Assembly (NCBI GenBank): GCA_945827465.1
Contig: CALZOH010000124.1
Location: 1 to 9,580 of the forward strand
Source of the DNA: an uncultured Prevotellaceae bacterium
GTDB lineage: Bacteria; Bacteroidota; Bacteroidia; Bacteroidales; Bacteroidaceae
Direction: 5' to 3'
Length of the DNA: 9,580 bases
In this document: piece by piece, positions 1 through 7,800 of the stretch
Numbering within the stretch: the first letter of the stretch is position 1
Layout: the number at the start of each line of letters is the position of its first letter
The notes under the pieces: generated by a model
Databases searched by the model: none
What the model saw: only the letters and a program-made list of their open reading frames with translations
Told to the model about the DNA's origin: nothing
Translations under genes and position numbers: made by a program

Positions 1-2871
1 ACCGATACGATACCGCATAATGTGAATGGCAAGTACCAGCCCCATGCTTATGCCTACTGTGCCGGTTATCGTTACGAAGACCCCACCATTGTGGGTTTTA
101 GTCATACCCATTTGAGTGGCACGGGTCATTCCGACTTGGGCGATGTGTTGATACAGCCGCAGATGGGCAAGCTACGGCTCCATCCGGGAACGGCCGACCG
201 ACCCGATGAAGGGTATCGCTCACGCTTTTCTCATGAAACAGAGAAGGCCTCGGCAGGATATTATGAAGTGCTGCTCCGGGACGATAGCATTCGTGCGCAA
301 CTGACGGCCACGCAGCGTGTGGGCATTCATCGTTATACTTATCCCAAAGGCAGGGAGTCGCGCTTTATTCTCGACTTGGGGCATGGCATTTACAATTACG
401 ACGGTAAAACGCTTTGGGCCAGTTTGCGTGTGGAGAACGATACGCTGTTGACGGGTTATCGCATCACGAACGGGTGGGCACGGTGCAACTATACCTACTT
501 CGCCATTTCCCTGAGCAAACCCCTGAAGAGTTACGGCTATCGTGACCGCAAGGAGGCGAATTATAAAGGATTTTGGCGCAAGTTCGACCTTCAGCACAAC
601 TTCCCCGAGATGGCCGGAAGGGATGTGGTGGCCTATTTCAATTTCGACAACGTCGCTTCGCGTCAGCTCATCCTGAAAGTGGCGCTCTCGGCCGTGAGTA
701 CCGAAGGAGCCATTCGCAATCTTCAGCACGAAGCAGCAGGGAAAAGCTTTGAGGCCCTTTGCGAAGCTACCAAACAGCAATGGGACAAGGAACTCGCTTC
801 CGTAGAATGCGAGGCAACGCCCGATCAAAAGAGCATGCTCTATACTTCCCTTTATCATACGATGATTAACCCCAGCGTGTATATGGACGTAGACCGTCAG
901 TATCGTGGCTTGGATGGCAATATCCATCGTGCCGAAGGTTTCGAGAATTATACCATCTTCTCGCTGTGGGACACCTATCGTGCATTACATCCCCTGTTGA
1001 TGTTGCTCAAGCCCGAACGCAATACCGATATGGTGAAGTCGATGTTGGCGCATTACGGGCAGAGCGTACACCACTTGTTGCCCGTATGGAGTCTGATGGG
1101 AAATGAGGGTTGGTGCATGACGGGCTATCACGCCGTAAGCGTCTTGTCGGATGCCCTCGCCAAGGGAGCAAAAGTCGATGGCGACGCAGTTATTAAAGCC
1201 ATGTTGTCGACGGCCCGCAGTGAGCGCATGCCGGGACTGAACGATTACAGAATGTTGGGATATGCACCCTATGATCATGATGCAACGGCGGCATCGAACA
1301 CGTTGGAATATGCTTACGATGATTGGACCATCTATGCCGCTGCTCTGGCGGCAGGCAAAAAGGATGTTGCCGATGAGTTCGCTCGGCGAGCCTTGTCGTA
1401 TCGCAACGTGTACGACCCGAACACGGGTTTTGCCTGCCCGAGATACAGCGATGGGAAATTCAAGGAACCGATGAATCCTTACCAAACTTACAACGAAGGT
1501 TTTATTGAAGGAAATTCCTGGAACTTCTCCTTTCATGTTCCTCACGATGTCATGGGCCTGATGGCGAAGATGGGAGGCGAACCCAAATTCCGCCAGCGTC
1601 TGAATGAACTCTTCAGCATGGACCTGCCCCCAGAGTATTACGCCGACAACGAGGATATCACGGCCGACTGTTTGGTGGGAGGATACGTTCATGGCAATGA
1701 GCCCAGTCATCACGTACCTTACCTCTTTGCGTGGACGCGTGAGCCGTGGAAGACCCAGCAATGGGTACGTACCATCATGAACCGCATGTATCGCAACGAT
1801 ATTCGTGGCTTGGGCGGAAATGACGACTGCGGACAGATGTCGGCCTGGTACATCTTCTCGGCCATGGGCTTCTATCCTGTTTGTCCCGGTAGCGACCAGT
1901 ATGTTCTCGGCGCTCCCTATCTGCCCTATCTCCGCGTGACACTTCCCAATGGCAACGCCATCACCATTCGTGCCAATGGGGTGAGCGACCAACGTCGGTA
2001 CGTGAAGAGCCTTCGTGTCAATGGTCAGCCTTATGAAAAACTCTATATTTCTCACGCCACGCTGACCAATGGTTGTACACTCGACTTCGAGATGAGCGAT
2101 AAGCCGAATCGCAAGCGTGGACTGAAGTCTGACGACAAGCCTTATTCGATGACTACGGGAGCAGACCTCCCGCAGACAGTGTGGGCAGACCATCTCCGAG
2201 AACTGCGTTTCACCGATGAATCACCCGAGAGCAAAGGGGCAGCCATCTATCACTCCATCGTGAAAAATCCGGAGCAATACATCAGAAAGGTGGCTGAGGA
2301 AGTGATGCAGACGCTCTACTTCTCGCCGTCAGACAGCATCCCCATGGTTCAAACGCTCGATTATGTCTTGAAGAGCTACAATGGAGTGTCGGCCAAGGAT
2401 GGAGGCAATGGGAAGGTGAGCATCTGGTACAGCACGAATCATGTGGAGAAGTCATTCGTGGGTAATGACACCGCAAAGGTAGATTTTGAAACACGGGGTG
2501 TGTTGCTCCATGAATTGACCCATGCTTTTCAGCTCGAACCTCAAGGAATCGGCAACTACGGCAACAGTCCGGTCTTTTGGCAACTCATCGAGGGCATGGC
2601 CGATGCTGTGCGTGTGATGAATGGTGGATTCCATGGTGAGGCCGACCGTCCCAAGGGAGGCAGTTATACCCAAGGTTATCGTCATACGGGTTATTTCATT
2701 GCATGGGTGACCGAACACATCGATCGGCATTTCTTACGCAAACTGAATCGTTCATGCCTCGAAGTGGTACCATGGTCGTGGAACGGCGCCGTTCGCTTTG
2801 CACTGGGCAATTCCTACGACATCGACTCCCTCTGGCAGGAATATCAACGCGCAGTAGGGGACTTGAAGTAA
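1..2871 (+). CDS. GH92 family alpha-mannosidase fused to a C-terminal BSP-type zinc peptidase domain (5' partial)
   Basis: The frame is open from base 1, so the true start, the signal peptide and roughly the first 60-100 residues are outside the window; 956 residues are visible. Residue numbers here count from the GTG at 22. Residues 1 to about 710 match glycoside hydrolase family 92, calcium-dependent exo-acting alpha-mannosidases: GFSHTHLSGTG (25-35), GYHAVSVLSDALAKG (368-382), EYAYDDW (429-435), FIEGNSW with the probable acid Glu496, GNEPSHHVPYL (558-568), and GNDDCGQMSAWYIF (599-612) with the conserved aspartates. After the usual GH92 end (FEMSDKPN), residues about 725-945 match the basic secretory protein peptidase family: HELTH (830-834), EGMADAVR (857-864), YTQGYRHTGYFIAW (882-895) and FLRKLN (904-909). 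GH92 enzymes usually end near the first domain, so the extra 240 residues are a true fusion in one uninterrupted frame. Periplasmic or surface location is inferred, as is glycoprotein as substrate. The mannosidic linkage cannot be assigned. The gene ends 15 bp from a convergent neighbour. Confidence 0.93.
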   Translation, partial: TDTIPHNVNGKYQPHAYAYCAGYRYEDPTIVGFSHTHLSGTGHSDLGDVLIQPQMGKLRLHPGTADRPDEGYRSRFSHETEKASAGYYEVLLRDDSIRAQLTATQRVGIHRYTYPKGRESRFILDLGHGIYNYDGKTLWASLRVENDTLLTGYRITNGWARCNYTYFAISLSKPLKSYGYRDRKEANYKGFWRKFDLQHNFPEMAGRDVVAYFNFDNVASRQLILKVALSAVSTEGAIRNLQHEAAGKSFEALCEATKQQWDKELASVECEATPDQKSMLYTSLYHTMINPSVYMDVDRQYRGLDGNIHRAEGFENYTIFSLWDTYRALHPLLMLLKPERNTDMVKSMLAHYGQSVHHLLPVWSLMGNEGWCMTGYHAVSVLSDALAKGAKVDGDAVIKAMLSTARSERMPGLNDYRMLGYAPYDHDATAASNTLEYAYDDWTIYAAALAAGKKDVADEFARRALSYRNVYDPNTGFACPRYSDGKFKEPMNPYQTYNEGFIEGNSWNFSFHVPHDVMGLMAKMGGEPKFRQRLNELFSMDLPPEYYADNEDITADCLVGGYVHGNEPSHHVPYLFAWTREPWKTQQWVRTIMNRMYRNDIRGLGGNDDCGQMSAWYIFSAMGFYPVCPGSDQYVLGAPYLPYLRVTLPNGNAITIRANGVSDQRRYVKSLRVNGQPYEKLYISHATLTNGCTLDFEMSDKPNRKRGLKSDDKPYSMTTGADLPQTVWADHLRELRFTDESPESKGAAIYHSIVKNPEQYIRKVAEEVMQTLYFSPSDSIPMVQTLDYVLKSYNGVSAKDGGNGKVSIWYSTNHVEKSFVGNDTAKVDFETRGVLLHELTHAFQLEPQGIGNYGNSPVFWQLIEGMADAVRVMNGGFHGEADRPKGGSYTQGYRHTGYFIAWVTEHIDRHFLRKLNRSCLEVVPWSWNGAVRFALGNSYDIDSLWQEYQRAVGDLK

Positions 2872-2886
2872 TGGGCAGGTTGGCTG

Positions 2887-4233
2887 TTATAGAAACGGAG
2901 TCATATAAACCGGCACATATTCAATGCCGTTTTCTCTCCTGTAATCTTTTGTATAAATCAGGTATTTGTTCATGATGCGGTCTGAAAATTTGGTGCAGAA
3001 CTCATCCAATGAACGATGACTTCTATATCCCGAAGATTTTACTTCGATGGGTGAAATCTTATGTTTGTCTGAAATAACAAAGTCTATTTCATAATACTTT
3101 TTACCTTCTGCAAACGGAATGGTATGGTAGAATAGCTTTTTACCGGTAGCTCTCAGCATTTGGGCAATTACGTTTTCGTAGAGATATCCTAAGTTGGTGC
3201 TAAGTTTGTCATTGAGCAACTTGTTATAGATGACGTTTTCGGCTATGTCGTGATCCTTGAAAACAAGGCTGACGAAGAGGCCGGTGTCGGATGTGTACAT
3301 CTTAAAATAGTCATCATTCTTTGTCAAAGCCAATCCGGTATTGGGGTCATCGGTGTGATAGGCAACATTCACCGTCATGGAATCTTCCATGGCCGTTATA
3401 ATGTTGTTGATTCTTTCTGTTTTCTCTCTCTTAATGGTTTCCCCTATTTGATACCGCAGCGTGTTTTTACTGAGTTGGGCAGGAATGGCGTCATATAAAG
3501 CCTTTGCTCTTCCTGATTCATCAATCTTTACGAAATCTTCTTCGTACAAGGCGATGATGTCGCGTTTTACCAGATCAACCGATACGAAATTATTCGTTTT
3601 AAGATATGCTACTACAGCTTGTGGCATTCCTCCAATTAGCATATACAGACGGAAATCCCTCATCAGCTTACGATGAACGGCATCGCCTAATGGCATTTTT
3701 CTTTCAAAGGCTGTCTTCAAAAGTGGAATGGTGGTAGTATCACCCAATGCCCATCTGAATTCTTCGTAGTCCATCGGATACATATCCACCTTGGTTTCTT
3801 CACTTGGAATAAGTATGTCGCGACTTTTAGAATGTACGGATATCAGTGAACCGGTTTCGATGTAATCGTATCGATGGTCTTTTACCAGGTGCTTGATGGC
3901 TTGTCTTGCTTTGGGTTGCAGTTGCACTTCATCAAATATAATCACCGAGTCCCTTTCATGCAGTTCGACTTGGTAGATGAACTGTAACCTAAGAAATAAG
4001 TAATTGAGGTCAGAGATATCATTGAACAAGTCACTGACTTCTTGCGAAACATTCGAGAAGTCTATCAAAATGTATGATTGATACTCATGTTTGGCAAACT
4101 CTTCGGCGATGGTTGATTTGCCGATTCGTCGAGCTCCTTGTATCAGTAAAGCGGTATCACCGTTTCGCTCTCTTTTCCAATTTAACATGGTATCGTAGAT
4201 TTTCCGCTTAAAATATATCATAGAATCTTTCAT
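2887..4233 (-). CDS. AAA ATPase with C-terminal DUF4143 nuclease-like domain
   Basis: This encodes a 448-residue cytoplasmic protein of the AAA_14/DUF4143 family. Numbering is from the ATG at 4231-4233: Walker A GARRIGKST (33-41), Walker B VIIFDEVQ (97-104), a sensor-like YIETGSLIS (124-132), then the DUF4143 half with FRLYMLIGGMPQAV (194-207). Near the C-terminus, EIDFVI (Asp384) is followed by PIEVKSSG (Glu397, Lys399), the D...ExK arrangement of the PD-(D/E)xK nuclease fold common in this family. These ATPases occur in many copies in Bacteroidota; their cellular role is not well established, and the nuclease fold need not be active. The frame extends upstream to a TTG at 4347, but ATG 4233 is the first ATG, has an AAGG a few bases before it, and sits just downstream of a promoter candidate, so it is preferred; ATG at 4221 is an alternative. 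Base composition is visibly more AT-rich than both neighbours, suggesting acquisition. It converges on the GH92 gene with a 15-bp gap. Confidence 0.9.
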   Translation of the reverse strand: MKDSMIYFKRKIYDTMLNWKRERNGDTALLIQGARRIGKSTIAEEFAKHEYQSYILIDFSNVSQEVSDLFNDISDLNYLFLRLQFIYQVELHERDSVIIFDEVQLQPKARQAIKHLVKDHRYDYIETGSLISVHSKSRDILIPSEETKVDMYPMDYEEFRWALGDTTTIPLLKTAFERKMPLGDAVHRKLMRDFRLYMLIGGMPQAVVAYLKTNNFVSVDLVKRDIIALYEEDFVKIDESGRAKALYDAIPAQLSKNTLRYQIGETIKREKTERINNIITAMEDSMTVNVAYHTDDPNTGLALTKNDDYFKMYTSDTGLFVSLVFKDHDIAENVIYNKLLNDKLSTNLGYLYENVIAQMLRATGKKLFYHTIPFAEGKKYYEIDFVISDKHKISPIEVKSSGYRSHRSLDEFCTKFSDRIMNKYLIYTKDYRRENGIEYVPVYMTPFL

Positions 4234-4250
4234 CGACCTTATTTTTAGGG

Positions 4251-4282
4251 CAAAATTAATCGATAAATCAAGTTCCACCAAA
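4251..4282 (-). promoter_or_regulatory. Bacteroides-type promoter candidate for the ATPase gene
   Basis: Reading the minus strand, TTTG (4282-4279) is followed after exactly 20 bases by TAATTTTG (4258-4251), which fits the Bacteroidota sigma factor consensus of a -33 TTTG and a -7 TAnnTTTG. Transcription would begin near 4245, leaving a leader of about 12 bases before the ATG at 4233. The -33 box lies in the promoter-proximal copy of the 33-bp tandem repeat. The boxes are seen; promoter activity is inferred. Confidence 0.55.
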
Positions 4283-4350
4283 TCTTTTTGAGCTAAAACA
4301 CTGTTTTCCACCAAATCTTTTTGGGCCAAAATGCCGTTTTCCACCAAATT
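4273..4350 (-). repeat. 33-bp tandem repeat upstream of the ATPase gene (about 2.4 copies)
   Basis: The plus-strand motif TTCCACCAAAT begins at 4273, 4306 and 4339, a strict 33-base period. The first two units are near-identical over their whole length, and the third is cut after about 12 bases. On the minus strand each unit carries TTTGGTGGAA. Thirty-three bases is a whole number of codons, so the ATPase frame stays open through the array (VENxxLAQKDL repeated), but only a TTG could start it there. The repeats may be operator sites or a slipped-strand duplication of the promoter edge. Confidence 0.85.
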
Positions 4351-4453
4351 TTACCCTCTATTTTGTAACATTAGTGTTAAATGCGCACTCGGTGAACCTC
4401 TGTTGGAACGAGTAATTGGGACTTCGTCAATTCAATGGTTTAATCGCAAATAG

Positions 4454-4572
4454 GTAGGGGCGTATCGCATACGCCCTTCACGTGAGCGAGAATGTATGTC
4501 TGCGGCGAAAATGCCTGCTTCAATTGAGGGAGCATGTTCGCCTAAGTGAGGGCGTATGCGATACGCCCCTAC
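4454..4572. repeat. 119-bp palindromic-repeat element, copy A (MITE/BIME-like)
   Basis: A 24-bp end at 4454-4477 is repeated as a perfect inverted copy at 4549-4572, with 71 bases between. Each end is itself a hairpin: GGGCGTAT, loop CGC, ATACGCCC (core 4458-4476, and 4550-4568 in the opposite sense). The interior holds a second potential stem (GGCGAA 4504-4509 with TTCGCC 4537-4542, then ATGC 4511-4514 with GCAT 4532-4535). The same 119-bp architecture recurs at 9307-9425. There is no coding capacity for a transposase, so it would depend on one encoded elsewhere. It lies between the divergent ATPase and giant-protein genes. Confidence 0.88.
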
Positions 4573-4736
4573 AGTTTTCCATAGAGAGAAGGGGTGATAC
4601 GAATCCATGAAAACGGTCATGGCTTCAGCTATGATGAATGTGAAGATTGGGACTGAACTTTCCGGATGTTCACCTAATAATCGATAGAGTAATGCTTTTC
4701 CTGCCATTGTATGGAGTGATTTTTCTGTGTGAGAAA

Positions 4737-4767
4737 TTGGTTAATTGTCAAAAAGAGGGTAATTTTA
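4737..4767 (+). promoter_or_regulatory. Weak promoter candidate for the giant secreted-protein gene
   Basis: TTGG (4737-4740) is followed after 19 bases by TAATTTTA (4760-4767), a near match to the Bacteroidota TTG / TAnnTTTG pattern that lacks the final G. The predicted transcript would have a leader of about 50 bases before the ATG at 4826. Other partial matches exist closer to the gene, for example TAACTTTTG, which has one base too many in the spacer, so this placement is tentative. Confidence 0.25.
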
Positions 4768-4825
4768 CATCCCGATAGACAATGTTAGATTGGTTACAAT
4801 AACTTTTGAAGAAGATTCACTGACA

Positions 4826-7800
4826 ATGAAAAAGATAGTTGGATTATTACTCCTGTTGATGATAATTGTTGCGCTACCTGTTTGGGCCGATGACGGATCT
4901 CAAGGAGTGATGGTAAAGGGTGAACGGGTGTCGTGGCGTGATGCCAAAGCCGGCGATGTACTTTTGTTACAGAATGCTACCGGAACGTGGAATTTTCAGT
5001 ATAGTACGGTAACAACCGATTTATCCATCTGTTTCTTAAACGGTACGTCTGATCGTTATAATCGCAATGAGGGTAGTACTCAACTTGACGTGACGATGAC
5101 TCCCCTGAGTTCCGACAATTTGTATCGATTGGTCACGGCTCCTCCTCAGAAAGCACAAGAAGGCGATGAGGTGATTGAGGTGTCTTCGTTCTATTTGCAG
5201 CATGTTGATTCCCGTGAGTATGTGATGGGCGTTGTTGATCCGATGTCGGTGGTCTTGACGGAAGATATCAAAAGTGCCACCGCTTTTCGCATTCAGGGCG
5301 CTTTGGCTTCGTTTACCGAGCACGCTCAGTGGAGAACCACCGGGTTGGTCGATGACCAGACGGCTGTGTTTACCCATTATGACTCGTCCGACCCTACCGT
5401 AGCCCGCCATTTCGGTCCGTTTTGGAATTATGGTTACAGCTATTATGGTACAGCGAGCGACATTATTACGTGGAACCTTTACCGTCCTGCTTACGACGAT
5501 TCGCCGATAGCTTACTTGAATGCTTTGTTGGGCGAGGTGACGAATGAACAGTTGAGTGCTGTTGCCGGTACTGACCCCGGTTGTTATCCTTTGGACAAGT
5601 CTGAGGCTTACGAAACGGCTTTGAAGGCAGTCCAAGATTTTGTGAAAGGTAATAAGACGGATGATGCCCTTTGTTGGCAGGTTTACGAGGCGCTCAAGAC
5701 TGCTTTTGAGGCTTTGAAGTCTTCGTTCGTACCGCTTACCGACGGCTATTATACCTTCGTGAATGCTTATCCTCAGTACGAAGCGTTGCAAAAGGAGCAG
5801 AAAGCCATGACCGTTAATGTCGAAGGCAACTTGGCTTGGGGCAGGTATGATGTTGACGACCCATTGCTGATCTTCAAGGTGAGTTCGCTGACTGATGGCA
5901 CTTTTTCTATTCAGCATGTGGCTACCGGTCAATATATAGCCAATGGTGGTGCGACTGGGGCGAAGGTGCAACTGTCCGAGGTGCTTACTCAGCCTCAACA
6001 GTTCCAGTTGTTGTCCGGTACTTCGCAGTGGAACATCGCCGATGTGGCGTTTGGTGAACCTTATCACACTGACGGACATCTTGACGGCAAAGGATTGAGC
6101 GGTGACATTGTCCATTGGAGTGGTGGTGCCAATACGGCTTCGGCATGGTACATCCAGGCGGTGACTGACGAAGCACGCATTGCGGCCGCCGTTCAGAACG
6201 GTGCTTCCCGCTTGTTGGCTGCCCGTTTGCAAACTTGCCTCGACTCGGCCAATGCGATGCTGACCCAGATTTATCATTATGATAAGTTGTTGACCAAAGG
6301 GTCGCAGATTACGTCCAATGCCAAGACTCAAAACAACAATGTGCTCTTGGACGGCATTATTTCATACGACTCTGAATTCGAGTCGATATGGAACTCCAAG
6401 TTTCAAGACCCCTCTACCGAAGGAATCGGTTATCATAATCTCCAGATAACGCTCAACGAACCCATTGATAAGTTCTATTTTGAGTATTATGGTCGTCCTG
6501 CTCCTTCCGAATATCACGACAATCCCAACAACATCGGTGTTTACGTGACCAACAATCCTGCGCTTGGCATCCGTACGGCTGCTGCCGATTCATCAAAGTG
6601 GGTGCATGTTTGCGACTTGGTCGACGGTTTTCCGCCCAACGTTTCCGACGTTCACTATGAGTCGCCGATGATCTTCTTGGATGCACCTTATAAATATGTG
6701 CGTCTGGTGGTGCACTCCACGACCAATATGAACAAGATGGCAGCACGAATCTTTGCCAATCCGTTCTCAACCGGTGTGACCTTTAATATTGCAGAACTTC
6801 AGTTTTATGGTGGTGAGCCTTTGTCTGACTCTGAATACTTCACGGTTCCTGGTATGAAAGAGGCTGCCGACAAGTTGACAGACGTTATGAAGGCAGCCGC
6901 AGAGAAAGTGACTGCAGGTGTGGTGACGACGTCCGACGTAGAGGCCATGAAGGCTGCTATGGCCGGTGTCAATGAGTTGCTTGATGATCGAGCCGAACTC
7001 GATGAGCGGATGGCCGAAGTGCTCGAAGAGGCACGACGTCTCTATACGGCTGCCTGCGGCGCCTACGTGACGTTGGTGACTGATGCCGAACAATTCAGTT
7101 CCAACAATATGTCCGTGGCCGACTATGCCGGTTTTGATCATCTCATCGATGGTGATTTGCATTATACCCATAATTTCCACTCCGTCTGGAACGCTGCGAT
7201 GCAGAATGCTGCGATCACTGCCGCTGAATGGGAACAAGTCTTGGCTGGTCTGAACCCCGACAATTATCATTATTCCGGTACGGGTTATCACAATCTTCAG
7301 GTGGCATTGCATGAACCGGTCAGTCATTTTTGGTTTGAGATGACAGGACGTACCGGTACCAAGTATGTCGATACGCCTACTGATATAGAGGTGTATGCCA
7401 CCAATGATGACGATTTGGGCGCTCGTACCGACCAGGCCGACATCAGTCGCTGGACGCGTATTACCGAACTCAAGGACAATATGCCCGATGCTACCGAAGG
7501 AGCCAAGTATATTTCACCTGTTATCCAGTTGGGCGACAGTTATAGATACATTCGTTTTGTGATTAAACAGACGGCTTTGTCGTCCAACTCCTCGATGCGC
7601 AACTTTGCTCGTCCTGATGTGACGGGCGTTACTTGGAACGTGGGCGAATGGCAACTTTTCAAGAGCATCGATGCCCATCGTCAACAGTATAACTACAACC
7701 CGGAAATGAAGGCCGCCGTCGATGCCATGAAGGTACTGATGGATGCAGCTGAGGCCATGGAGCCTCTTCAGATGAGCGATAACTCCAAGATTCTTGAACT

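Noticed and set aside
985..2193. 402-codon frame antisense to the GH92 domain
   Set aside because: It lies wholly opposite strongly conserved GH92 sequence and its translation resembles no family. Long antisense frames are common in such codon usage; the 431- and 412-codon frames opposite the giant gene (5036-6331, 7514-8752) are rejected for the same reason.
2872..2886. Bidirectional terminator in the 15-bp convergent gap
   Set aside because: No inverted repeat with flanking A/T runs could be found in or around the gap.
4454..4572. CRISPR array as an explanation for the regularly spaced repeats
   Set aside because: The repeats alternate in orientation, there are only two per element, the spacers are about 71 bases and related to each other, and no cas gene is present.
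4432..4707. 91-codon open frame on the minus strand with an ATG
   Set aside because: Its C-terminal third is translation of the palindromic element (VGAYRIRPH and GRMRYAPT). Such peptides arise wherever the repeat is translated. There is no family resemblance and no promoter.
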